A stretch of 35,424 nt of DNA from Saccoglossus kowalevskii (lineage: Eukaryota; Hemichordata; Enteropneusta; Harrimaniidae). The position numbers and the translations under genes were made by a program. This document shows positions 25,170-35,424 of the stretch, one piece after another. Location of the stretch: the NCBI RefSeq assembly GCF_000003605.2, contig NW_003143807.1:4252-39675 (forward strand), written 5' to 3'. The notes beneath the pieces are model-generated. The model saw nothing but the letters and a program-made list of their open reading frames with translations, ran no database searches and was not told where the DNA came from. Within the stretch, counting starts at the first letter, position 1, and every line of letters starts with the position of its first letter.

Positions 25170-27369
25170 CAGTTGTTGTGTCAACGTATTCATCCTAATG
25201 TACATGTGGCCAGTGAATACAACCCATGGATTTCATTTCCATTATATGTTACAGAAAATTGAATTTTACCCATAAGCATGTTTTGTTAAATGTAAAGTAA
25301 ATACCCTTTATGTAAATTGTGTCTAGAAGTTATACCTTGAACAATTTTCATGTAAGCATATCAACCAAATGATTTGTTTGTCACAAAGACTAAACAGTGC
25401 TTAGTAAGATGAATGGCATACAAGTAAACTCTGAGAAATTGTTTCAAAGCCACTTCATTTCTGCTATTAAGTAACCTAAAACAAAATATTTTGCATTTTA
25501 CAGTTTTTCTTGTGAAGTATTTTAGATATTTGAACATGGCAATTGTTACTCCTAAAATATCATGAACAAAACATTTACTCCCAATGCCTGAAAGAAAAAA
25601 AGAAAAGAGAAAAAGGGTTTCTGGTCAGCAAGCACAGCGCCCTCTGTTGACAAAGTAGTAAAACATACAAAATTTATTTGGGTCAAGACATTTTTTTAGT
25701 AGGCCTAACATGTTTTCATCTCAGTATTCTCTTAAATTCTGAACCATGACGTCAAGCCAAGCTGCACTTTCAGATAATTAAATTATTGTGGTTGTAGGTC
25801 ATGTCCAGCTTGTGAGTAATATTGAGAATTCTTCCCTGTTTGGAATTAATCTGATAATTGTCGCGATTTCAACAAATTTACGTTAGTCACTACGAAAATT
25901 TGGTAAGGTCTATACAATTGTAAACTAATATTTTTAAGAAAAATGTCTATTTTGTTTCTGGTTATATCAATAAATTTGTCGCATAATATTTCAAAGAGCC
26001 CAATAAGTTTTTATCAGTGACCTTATAGTGCAAGTTTGAGTACAGAAATCTCTGGTGACACACTTTGCGTATGAACACAAGTGTGTGAGTTACAGAGACG
26101 AATACGCGTCTGAGCTAATGGGTGCAAGTGACGTGTATAATACGTTGTTTATAAAGAGTTTATTCACAGTATTAGTATGGGCAATCACACATCACGTTTT
26201 GACATCGTATACATAATAAATATAATATTGTAAACAAAATTTGTAGTTTATGTTTATTGCATTTTATGGTGTTTAATATACAATAGTATACAAATATTAT
26301 TTTCTGATCTGTATTGACTTGTGGAATGTACACATACAATACAAACAGTGTGGTCTATGTAATTGAGGATCATTCTATCTTAACACATTTCTGTTCGAGG
26401 TTTGCATGAAAAAATTCGAATATCAATGACATTTAAAAAAATAATAAGCCAAATCCCGTATTTTTCGTTTTTCGTCTTGTCACCCTGTGCAGTACGTCGG
26501 TTCACAGATGTGTATGTTGTAGCGCCCTCAATATGAATGCACTAGTTTCAAACACTTCGTTTATATTAGTTTTGTATGTCGTAAACCTTCAAGGCCACGC
26601 AGTCTCATGGTGGGAAAGTACGCGCGTAGCTAGGCACTATTAAAGTAATATTCGGGTCACCCTGTTGGACACTCGACATACCATAGGTTGAATTTTTTTT
26701 TTTAAATTAATTGTTCAATTCGAGGCGCAAACATCGTTATGCACACTGTATGTATATCCAAAAAGATGTATTAGTTATTGGGAGTTATGGTAGTATACAG
26801 TTACGAGACGTAACTACAAATATTTAATTTTCCCTTCAACTTCCGTGTAGTCATAATCTACCTTGGGGTTTACGGTACTTGTATAACAGCTCTCCTTGCT
26901 TAACAAAAACAAAACATGCACGTACATGTCTTGAGGGCAGTATGCCAAACACTTCATACTCTCGAATGAGTGGCATAAATCCGCACAGGACAATGGATGT
27001 TTGTGACAGCATGGTATTTTTACTAGATTAATCATCACTGATAAGGGAATTTCCCGGGTTTTTCCCATCACAACTTCCTCCTTTAATAGTCCCAGGCACG
27101 CGGAATTCCAGGTAATTCAACGTGTTTTGCTTAGTTAATGTGTGCATTGTGCGACACCTCACAGATGTACCCATTGTGTTTCCGTGACCCCGTATATTGT
27201 CTGACCTACAGGCATCGATTGTTTACAGTCAAGCGCTGCATTTCCTCTTGCAAACATGGCTGCCATGTTCAGGCAGTAGACAGAAAATTACCGTAACTAG
27301 TCGAATTTGCATATCCAAGGGACGATACAATCGGGTTGCCGCCGCGGGGTGACTCATCGCGACACTCAG
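25170..27369. other. COMMD8 3' flank and spacer before the DSTYK-like gene
   Basis: No coding exon is supported. Two AATAAA-type sites exist downstream of the COMMD8 stop, the clearer one annotated separately. The stretch nearest the next gene contains an octamer ATTTGCAT at 27305-27312 and an AP-1-like TGACTCA at 27350-27356 next to a GC-rich patch (GCCGCCGCGGGG). It probably holds the promoter of the DSTYK-like gene. Confidence 0.45.
25969..25974 (+). terminator. Candidate polyadenylation signal for COMMD8
   Basis: AATAAA lies 800 bases after the COMMD8 stop codon, followed by T-rich sequence. It is only a motif match; a weaker upstream variant could be used instead. Confidence 0.3.
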
Positions 27370-27381
27370 CAACATGGCGGT
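27370..27381 (+). promoter_or_regulatory. TISU-like / YY1-like element over the DSTYK-like start codon
   Basis: CAACATGGCGGT matches 11 of 12 positions of the TISU consensus SAASATGGCGGC, which couples YY1-driven transcription start to initiation on very short 5' UTRs. It supports 27374 as the start codon. Confidence 0.5.
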
Positions 27382-30300
27382 ACCACGGGAGAAAATAATT
27401 ACAGGTATGTAATGTTCAAACTCAGACAACCAACCCATATAGTCTACATGAACGCATATACAATATGTCTGCTCTAAGGTTTATGTCATTAGTAAACACT
27501 ACGACAACAGCATGTAATACCCAATTTTGTATATTTCATATATTCAACATTAAACATGTCCCCCTTTTCGAGGTATTGTACGTGTCATAGGAAAGGGGGG
27601 AGTGACTATGCAAGGACAGATCCTATATATTGCTGTGATATAACCGTTACCACATCAACTTAAATCAAAGAGACTAGAAAATACATAATATATCGAAAAT
27701 ATTTTCTCGTGTCTTTGCTTAAATCAACGTTTAATTTGAATTCATAGACAATTTCTGCTGCCTCAGAGTTCGGGGCTCGTTCCAGTCCAATAATAGAAAT
27801 TAACAAAAAATAAGGAAGAATACTACTGTAAAAACATTTATTTTCACTAATATTTAATTTCACTGTCATGAGTTATTTTACATATTCACGTGGATTTAAT
27901 TCAGCGGATTTTACTTATCGGCGAAAATGTCAAAATTAAAAACCCGTGAATAATTAATGCTTTTACAGTAGCGGATTCAAAATGAAATGCTACATAATGA
28001 ACTCGTATGCAAACCTAAACCTATTTTTTTTTTTGGCTTTATAATATTCGTAGTGTACGAGTTCGATTTAATTTTCATTGTATGGATTTATTATTCTGAT
28101 AGGCTATACAAAATCTTATGTTTCACGATATCTACCTACCAGTGTATTGTATCATATCAATTTAATTCTTACATTTGTGTTCCTTTCTAACATAGCACCC
28201 AAGGCCCACACTGATAGTCCATGCCCATCGGAATCGTTAGCCTTATTCCATAAAGAATTCACAGATTTTAAAGAATGGAAGCAGACATTGAAATCGGTGC
28301 ACGATTCCAGTAGGCGCTGCTTTGACAAACTGGTAGCAACATTACCCAACGCGGAGGAAGTACAAGGCACACTTATATCAGAGGAGGATTGGACTGCTCT
28401 GAGTCGCGTCTTGGAAAAGGACCCCACGGTACTTCTTCTTGGTTTGACGAACTGCGGTAAAAGCTCACTTGCTAATGAACTATTGGGAGGGAGAATTTTG
28501 CCAACAGCAGAAATACCCTGCACTTCACGCGTGGTACTTCTTGAGTACAGTGAAAATGAATACATTCAACTTCGAAACAGCGACAAAACAGTGACAAGAA
28601 AAACATCTCTTGATGGGGGAAAAAAACGTGTACCGAGAGATTTCATTGTTGTTTCTGAGGACGAACGAGCGCAAAGAGAAAAAGTCAAAACTGTGGTAGA
28701 AGTGGGTCTGAATAACGCCCTTCTGCAGAGTGGTGTAAAGCTGGTTGATGCTCCTGGAATGAGTGAAAACACAACACTCACAGAAATAGTGAGAGACTGT
28801 GTCAAAGGAGTATTGCAGCTCATTATCTATGTGCTGGATGGTAATAATGGCTTTCGACTAGAGGTAAGTAAATCATTTAATCAATTAATTAACTAGCTTA
28901 AAATATTGTTGAATATGTCAAAAGCTGTTTGGAGGGTCATGTATGCGACAAGGCCAAAATAAATAAATATGGTTTACTTGAGGATGCTCACTCACTGTTT
29001 CTAATTACTTGCATTCATATGTATATTTTCATGTTTTTAAAGTAATGGCGAAGTGAAATATTCATGGTCATAATATTTCTATGTTACTAGAAGACACTGT
29101 TTTGAATTAAAAATGCAAAATTAATAAATATAAGACTAATTAAACCTTTTTTCCTCTTGCCATAGGACCAGAGTGTATTGGGGTCCTTGTATGACATTGC
29201 CCCCGATCTCTCAATCTTCTATGTTTGTAACAAAATAGAAACGAACCTATCAGCGAGCAGAATGGACATGGCATCAGATGATGAAGACGAAGATGATGCA
29301 TCAGAAAACCCTGAAGAGAAGAAATTGCGCGTGTTTCAATCACTGGTGGATTATGGTTTCATAAATAGCAGAGAAAAGATGAAGGATTGTCGTTTCTTTC
29401 ATGGGATATCAACCAGAGAAATCAGTCGAGAAAGACGGCGTGGTGAGACTGGAAAGAATTACAGTAAAGCCTTTGATGTAATGAAGCAGGACTTTATGTT
29501 TTTTGCTGGTCAGATGTTACAGGGCCACATGTTACATGCCACTAACTCCCTCCTACAAGCACAGATACACTGTTTTGAATTCTTTATCTTAGATGCCCTA
29601 CGTCAAGGTATCCCAAATGTCACAAAAGCAGAGGAGCTTGGGCTTATGATTGAAGAACTACGAAACAATAGGGCACGTCTACACAAAAATGCCAGGTCGG
29701 CGCTTGACGCAAGAAAGGAGCGCATTGGAAAAGTAATTAAGAATGCAATTGAGGGGAAACAAGACGAAATTCTACTGGCAGTTCAAAACATGAAGTACAG
29801 TCCGGTTAGAGTTGGGGAAACCGTTAATAGGAACGAAATGGTTGAACAGTTACAAAATCAAGTGCAACGCCTGGTAGTGATGAAGATTACACAAGCTGTC
29901 AAAGAAAGTTTGCAGCCTGAAATCGAGGCCCTGGTGCAAGAAATGACTAAAGCAGGTGATCAACAACTGGAGGTGTTGAACCAAACAGCATGGGAAGGTT
30001 TCCGCAACATATTGACTAGTTTGACTTTCTCTTTATCAGTACCCAAGTTCTCAGGATTATTAAATTTAACTAACATATCGTGGAGCGTTGCCCGTCAGTG
30101 GATGGTTAATGATCTTCCAAGTAAGATTTCTGCAAAGTGGAAAGGAGCAGTAGTCGATACCAAATGGAGGTATAAGATTGCCAAGGAAACAATGGAACGC
30201 TTGAATTGTAAGGAGATGACAGAAATTGTATGCAAAGAAATTAGGTCGAAGATAGACAAGTTTTTCAATGATCTTCACAAAGAAATCTGTCGCATTGAAA

Positions 30301-31636
30301 CACTGAATAAAGCCAGCAAGATGCAGGAGGATAAGTCACGCAAAGTTGCTGCTGATATTGCAAAGGAGCTATGCCAAACTATCTGCAAAACGGAAGCTCT
30401 TATATACAGTTGCCGGCATGGTCGCCTGGTTTTAGAACCTGGTAAAATGCTTGGGCAAGGTTCTAGGAACCGTGTCTTTCTCATGAAAAAATGGCCATCC
30501 CTAGAACATAAGAGTGTTTCTGCAAGGATATCAAAAAATGGAGAAGCCATTGGAGAAGATGTTTCCATGCTGATAAAAATAAACAGGTAATCTTATAGTG
30601 GATGTTAATGTTTTTATTAGGAAACCATTATTATGTTCTGGTGGTCCAATGGTATTGATTGTGAAATTCTGATACCATGATTTCATATATTCGCAGAAGT
30701 TTACCATATCACCGAGGTATACTACCAGTGTTAGGTGTTGCTTTAGGGTCAGTAGACGGACTCACATCCACCGTTGTGATCACACCGAAAATAAAGTGGA
30801 ATCTGTGGACGACAATGGCTGACAGTAGCCTTGCTAAACAGTCTCTCTCAAAACGGCTTCAGATGGGTGAACAAATAGCAGATGGATGCGAGTTTCTTTT
30901 GAAACATGGATTCCCGATATCTGACCTCCGTGTGACAAACATACTTGTAAGTATAAGACACGTACGTGTTCATTTTCAAATGAAAACAATGTAAAACATA
31001 GTGTTCATATATTCTTCCACTCATTTAATATAATTTAATTTGTAGGTGTCCCCCAAGGAGCCGAACAGAAAAAACTGGACTCTTATAATCAATATGTTGA
31101 AACCTAGGGATGACAGTGTACTTTATCCTGATGATAAATTACCCTTTCACATCGCACCAGAACGCTATGGATTTCCCAAGCGCAGTCGACGACGCAGCAG
31201 TGTTACAGACCACAAAGACATACAGCTAAATGGTCGACACCTTCAACGCAGTGCAAGTACAGACAGCCAATTAAGTGAACGGCGTGCTCGACGTAGTTTT
31301 GTTGATGCTGACTGTGGAGATGACCCAGCTAACGTGTATGCGTTTGGAATTTTGTTATGGTTGCTAGTACGTGGCACTTTTGTGCGGCCTTCCTATGCAG
31401 AAAACACGGACATAGATGCCATGAAAACAGCTGTCTGCATTGAGCAAAAACGTCCCGAGCTTGACTGGCTTGAGGCCAAGAGCGATAATTTAAATCATAA
31501 AGGCCTAGCTGATTTGCTTAAAATGTGTTGGTCTGAAAATTCAAGCGAACGGCCCTCGTGGACTGAGGTATCTTACCGTTTAGCGACAGTCAGAAATTCA
31601 ATTTCCAGAAGGTCGACAAGAGTAACATCAGTATAG
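27374..31636 (+). CDS. DSTYK-like protein: dynamin-like GTPase fused to a pseudokinase
   Basis: Five exons join in frame to 986 aa: 27374-27404, 28196-28863, 29166-30586, 30697-30946, 31046-31636. A GTPase domain occupies about residues 80-300: P-loop GLTNCGKS (93-100), LPTAEIPCTSR as a candidate switch I, DAPG (195-198) and NKIE (255-258). This arrangement recalls bacterial dynamin-like proteins and mitofusins. An acidic stretch (DDEDEDD) and a long helical region follow; the block around AKWKGAVVDTKWRYKIAKE aligns by eye with the middle of vertebrate DSTYK (929 aa). The C-terminal kinase-like domain (about 655-975) has LGQGSRNRVF, APE (827-829), VYAFGILLW and CW...RPSW. However, the VAIK lysine is missing (VSARI), HRD reads ISD (781-783) and DFG reads INM (805-807). 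An Arg/Ser-rich insert fills about 834-876. Phosphotransfer is unlikely; GTP binding is likely. This could be the sole DSTYK orthologue or a divergent paralogue, so no symbol is assigned. Confidence 0.9.
27824..27970. mobile_element. TA-flanked MITE, CTGTAAAA family, copy 4, in intron 1 of the DSTYK-like gene
   Basis: TA-CTGTAAAAACATTTATTTTC at the left and GTGAATAATTAATGCTTTTACAG-TA at the right bound a 147-bp element without coding capacity. Its right half closely follows copy 2 (20336-20546), including TTTTACATATTCAC and AAAATTAAAA, so the two share a recent source. Confidence 0.8.
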
Positions 31637-33117
31637 TTACTGAGATCGGTACAGATGGTTTAAATAATGTGTAACATTTCATGATAAGCAGTGCACGTGA
31701 GATTCATTAAAATACTTCGTACGTATTCAGTAGATATCACAGCATATGTATATAATAATGCCAAATATGGTCATGCAATTGCCAAGCTATAACATTACGT
31801 ATATACACTAAGTATGTATACAAGTTTACACATTTCAAATATTATATGAAAGTTAATGTTATAGGATATAGTAGATAGTAGATAGAGTATATGAAAGTAT
31901 AGAAAGATCTCGAATATTAGGATTACCAAATTCAATACTTGATGCGCGATTCGAATTCATCCTTACAATGACAGTGAGGGTCAAGGGGCAAGGGAAAATC
32001 ACCACTACATGCAACACCATGTGTTTTGAGGTATCTGTTTTATACCTTGTTAGATACGAACAAGTTCGTTCCCTCAGACTCGTGTTTTTAACAACTGTTT
32101 ATGGTTTATAATGTTTATAATCCAGTGAATAAATGTGACTGCTGATATTTAAAGTTTAATCAACATTGTTACCACCAACCAAGGTCCGGAGAGATATGAT
32201 CATTGGCTCAACGTATAATGACAAAATGCATTCAATGTTGAAGAAGCATGATCTGTGTATTTTGTCTATTTTGTCGTATTTTTATCGATGCCAAACAGAG
32301 TTAAAACGGCATTCGTGTTAGCAAATGATCATCATATTAGGCTGTTCATGTTATGAATATGCGAAAAGTTTCTAAACAACAAAGAAAATAAATGTTTGGT
32401 CGACAACAAATCATATTGCAGGTATTTTTATTATTATAAATCTATATAATGTCACGTGATATAAACCATGTGTTTTACTCGTTCGCTACCATACGCTGCG
32501 TTATCTGGGGGTAAAGGTAAGTAACAATATGCGCTCGTCCCTTGCCACTAAACCACTCAGTGTCAAACTCGAATTCCGTGTATTAGAATACCAGGTGAAA
32601 CATTGTAGGCAGAATGGTATTTGGTGATATATAGATAATCCATTGTCTAAATGAAACTCTTTTTTCTAACAGACAATACCCGTTCAGTAATATCACTGCG
32701 TATTCTTGGCAAACGCCGCCGTTTTTTTTTTGTTTTTTTTTGTTATAAAGATTGGAATATTTGGCTATAAATCTGAGCTCAGTATGACACGTATTGCCCC
32801 CCCCCTGTATGACTCATGCGTTAGCTGAAACATTGATACCCGCTTCGTAGAAAACAACTTCAATTTTCCTTTTAACAGCAAACTTGCTAAATGCAGGGAC
32901 GAAACGAAAAGAATGATACACGTCCTATTTATTGGCCAGACGCTGTATTTTTTTGTTTCTTTCGACCCCATTTCGTTCACTTTCTTTGTCTTGATTTGCA
33001 TTTTCAATTTTCTGATTGGACACTATTGTCGTTCTCAAAAATTTTGGCGCCTCGCTCTAATTATATATTCATCACGCCATCACACCTGTGAATGGCCGTC
33101 ACGGTGAATAAACTATT
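31637..33117. other. 3' flank of the DSTYK-like gene
   Basis: No supported gene. It contains the candidate polyadenylation site, T-rich tracts near 32720-32742 and a C run near 32799-32806. The stretch around 32807-32860 is a diverged relative of sequence at about 34015-34067. Confidence 0.4.
32128..32133 (+). terminator. Candidate polyadenylation signal of the DSTYK-like gene
   Basis: AATAAA lies about 490 bases after the stop codon at 31636 and is followed within 40 bases by TG/T-rich sequence. A second AATAAA occurs near 32388. Motif evidence only. Confidence 0.4.
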
Positions 33118-33523
33118 TTGACGTAGCATTATGTTACTCAGAGCACGTTCCCAATTTCCCAGTAAATACTAATATTTATTAAATGATACAGGCTGCGAAT
33201 TAACGCACGGGTTTTATTCACGCTATTTTCACGGGGTGTAGGACTATAGTCGTTTTGTGCCACTAAAATATCCACGAATAGCATAGAACTTCAACGCTTC
33301 GGCTTCTTTCCAACTCTTGTCAATCGTGACTGCAGTATTGTACCTTGTACCGGTTTTGTCGTAGCATAATTTCACTCAGTGCACGTCCCCAATTGCCCAG
33401 TAAATAAGCATATTTATCGAATGATAAAGACTGCGAATTAACACACGGGGTTTATTTTCGCGGGAGGTAGGACTAAAGTCGTTTTGTGCCACTAAAATAG
33501 CCACGAATATATAATAGAACTTA
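33118..33523. repeat. Two-copy direct repeat, period about 238 bp
   Basis: About 175 bp at 33118-33292 recurs at 33356-33523. Shared blocks include GACTGCGAATTAAC/GGCTGCGAATTAAC, CGTTTTGTGCCACTAAAATA and CCACGAAT, in the same order and spacing. The copies differ at many positions, so the duplication is not recent. There are no inverted ends and no coding frame. Confidence 0.75.
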
Positions 33524-35003
33524 TCCGAACGTCGGGACGATCGTACGAGTACTAGTCGTAAACAACCCACAACACATCCGTACATAACTATTACAAAGTA
33601 ATGGGAGTAATAATAACAAAATCATTACTTTTATTCTCTAATTGCATTCACAGCAATGTAAGATTTCAGGTCGATGACCTGTTCAATTCTCCATTAAATA
33701 AACGTCATGCGACGCCGGCTAAAACTAGTCATCAGGGGATACACATTCGGATAACCATTCAGATGAACTAGTACTGACGCCAGGCAGTCAGTAATTTTCG
33801 AGCCCAGTGGCGTACGACAAAGTTGAACACGTCTACCAACGATTCCTTGGGAATTTGGTTTACATTCCAATTTATGATTTATATTCTCGGCTGGCAAAAT
33901 ATGGCGCATCACACCGTTAACACGCCTACCCTGCCCTACCCTACTCTACCAAATTATAATATCAATGTAGTTTGACCTCAGTGTACCACGCACTGTTAAC
34001 ATGCTTTGATGCCGCTGTATAACCCGCGTGTTAACTGAAGCCTTAATGCCGGATTCTTGGTAAACAACGATTCTTGGTAAACGACGTCAACTACTAGTAC
34101 ATTTCCTTTAGCAGTCAACATTCTCTAATGTACATTTCTGCTCATGCTTTGTGCATATTTCAGAATTCTTGCCTCTTGTTGAAAAATACAATATTGAAAT
34201 GGCGTCAAAAAGTAGCTCGTCAAAGTAACTATAACAATCAATACTCAGAACTGTATAGTGTTTTTAGTACATTTATTTATGTCATTACATTACTCTAAAA
34301 CATGTTGTATTCCAATATTAAAGATATCGCTGCCAATTAAACGTCGACGATTTTGTTGAAGAACGAGCATAAATTAATTTGGATTGTTAAGGACATTGAG
34401 AGGACAAATGAAAATCAAATCCAAACAAAGTCAAGATCGTACAAAGAAAAGTGGTATTATGAGATGACATATATCAATACATAATTTTATGTTACTGTCT
34501 ATACACTTGTCACTGGATATCATTGGATATCACGCTGTGCTGGTAATTCCGGTATATAAAATGACTTTATGAATAGTAAATTACATTACGTCATGATTAG
34601 TGACGTCATTGAATCAAACAATATACAGCCAACTAATACTGTGTCCTACAAATTAAATTAGTTCAAGTTAGCCCATAATTATTTATCTTTCTTTACAAAT
34701 TATATATGGTCATTCTACATTTTATTTTAGTCTTCCATGTTGTCAAGGACTAGCGTCTAGTTGTATAAAGTAAATATTATTATGAAATGATTTTAGATGG
34801 CATTTTAACAGATGCATTAATCCATGATTATGTAACTATAAGCGCAGCTCATTGGAGAACAAAGTTACAGGGCACGCCAAGTTTATTTTATTTGGATTAA
34901 GAATGACGAGAGACGGATCAGAACACGCATCTAATTATTTTGTAATTGCCGATGACAAATGTACCAAGGCCCAATCATCGATTTTTAACGTTATATACAA
35001 ACA
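33524..35003. other. Spacer before the right-edge gene
   Basis: No coding exon is supported. It holds a short direct repeat of GATTCTTGGTAAAC (34052-34065 and 34069-34082) and a CCCTACCCTACTCTACC tract near 33931-33950. The 3' UTR of the minus-strand gene to the right should lie in its last part. Confidence 0.4.
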
Positions 35004-35330
35004 TTAAACGTTACATATGCTATTTGGCAACAACGAGAAGGCGGGTCTCTTGACGGAAGAGCTAATTAATTCTAACAGTGCCTCAAAGGTAGATATGATA
35101 TCCGAAACGCCCACCTCCCCATTTATACAGTCCATCGCCATCCTGCGAAATATATTAGTATATTCAGTTTGTGTCGCCATAGTGTGGGGTGATCCTCGAC
35201 ACATCTGCAGCCATTCAAGCTGAACCATCAACTGACCAATCTGTTCGACGTCATATCTGACACTGTCATCTGCAAGTACTTTAAACTTCCCCTTTGTAGT
35301 GTTAATACGTGCCCTGGTATCTCTAGTAAC
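35004..35330 (-). CDS. Terminal exon of an unrecognised minus-strand gene
   Basis: On the minus strand a pyrimidine-rich acceptor ending TTATTACAG precedes an exon that opens VTRDTRARINTTKGKF and stops after about 108 codons (SLLPNSICNV, stop at 35004). The frame is open across the acceptor, so phase 0 entry is assumed. The peptide is soluble and helix-rich, with no signal or membrane segment; DVEQIGQLMVQLEWLQMC and SDIISTFEALLELISSSV look like amphipathic helices. I do not recognise the family. The rest of the gene would lie beyond the right edge. Codon usage and the clean acceptor favour a real exon, but a chance frame of this length is not excluded. Confidence 0.5.
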   Translation of the reverse strand, partial: VTRDTRARINTTKGKFKVLADDSVRYDVEQIGQLMVQLEWLQMCRGSPHTMATQTEYTNIFRRMAMDCINGEVGVSDIISTFEALLELISSSVKRPAFSLLPNSICNV

Positions 35331-35424
35331 CTGTAATAACAATGCACAGGACACGGACTGTTACTATGGGAACAATCGTTTTGTGTCCACCATATTTTAT
35401 ACCACCTGTGTTGTTTTCTGGAAA

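Noticed and set aside
28152-28823. Long minus-strand frames over exon 2 of the DSTYK-like gene
   Set aside because: They are antisense shadows of a strongly supported exon with GTPase motifs.
31046-31636. Reading the last DSTYK-like exon as an active protein kinase
   Set aside because: APE and the C-lobe are recognisable but the metal-binding DFG and the VAIK lysine are absent.
1-35424. CRISPR array, rRNA, tRNA or bacterial operon
   Set aside because: No regularly spaced repeats, no RNA gene I could fold by eye, and gene structure is plainly eukaryotic.

Overview
This is AT-rich animal nuclear DNA. Genes are split by GT-AG introns of about 0.1-2.7 kb, separated by long non-coding spacers, and the non-coding DNA carries small inverted-repeat transposons and a fossil Crypton. 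The recognisable genes are metazoan: COMMD8, a DSTYK relative and a beta-1,4-GalNAc transferase of the GM2-synthase type. Gene content and intron sizes would suit a marine invertebrate such as a hemichordate or lancelet, possibly a mollusc. That is a guess; no species-specific marker was seen.

Layout on the + strand unless stated. (1) 161-561: last exon of a surface-protein gene cut off by the left edge. (2) 2873-7367: complete nine-exon paralogue of it, encoding about 627 aa with a signal peptide, four tandem VirK-like domains and a probable GPI-anchor tail. (3) 7.4-14.2 kb: spacer with one truncated foldback transposon. (4) 14281-15897: single-exon GT12-type GalNAc transferase. (5) 17740-25169: five-exon COMMD8 (184 aa). 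Its introns hold two TA-flanked MITEs hugging exon 3, an intact 445-bp foldback element with an 8-bp target duplication, and an antisense, frameshifted Crypton tyrosine recombinase. (6) 27374-31636: five-exon DSTYK-like gene (986 aa) with an intact dynamin-like GTPase and a degenerate kinase domain. (7) 31.6-35.0 kb: spacer with a tandem repeat. (8) 35004-35330, minus strand: terminal exon of an unrecognised gene entering from the right.

The genes do not form a pathway. The VirK-like proteins and the GalNAc transferase belong to the secretory and cell-surface system. COMMD8 is a cytosolic Commander/CCC-complex subunit. The DSTYK-like protein is probably a cytosolic or membrane-associated GTPase-pseudokinase. 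The most notable items are the DSTYK-like protein, whose active-site pattern is reversed relative to vertebrate DSTYK, and the four-domain VirK-like surface protein, built by duplication of a four-exon cassette and itself tandemly duplicated.
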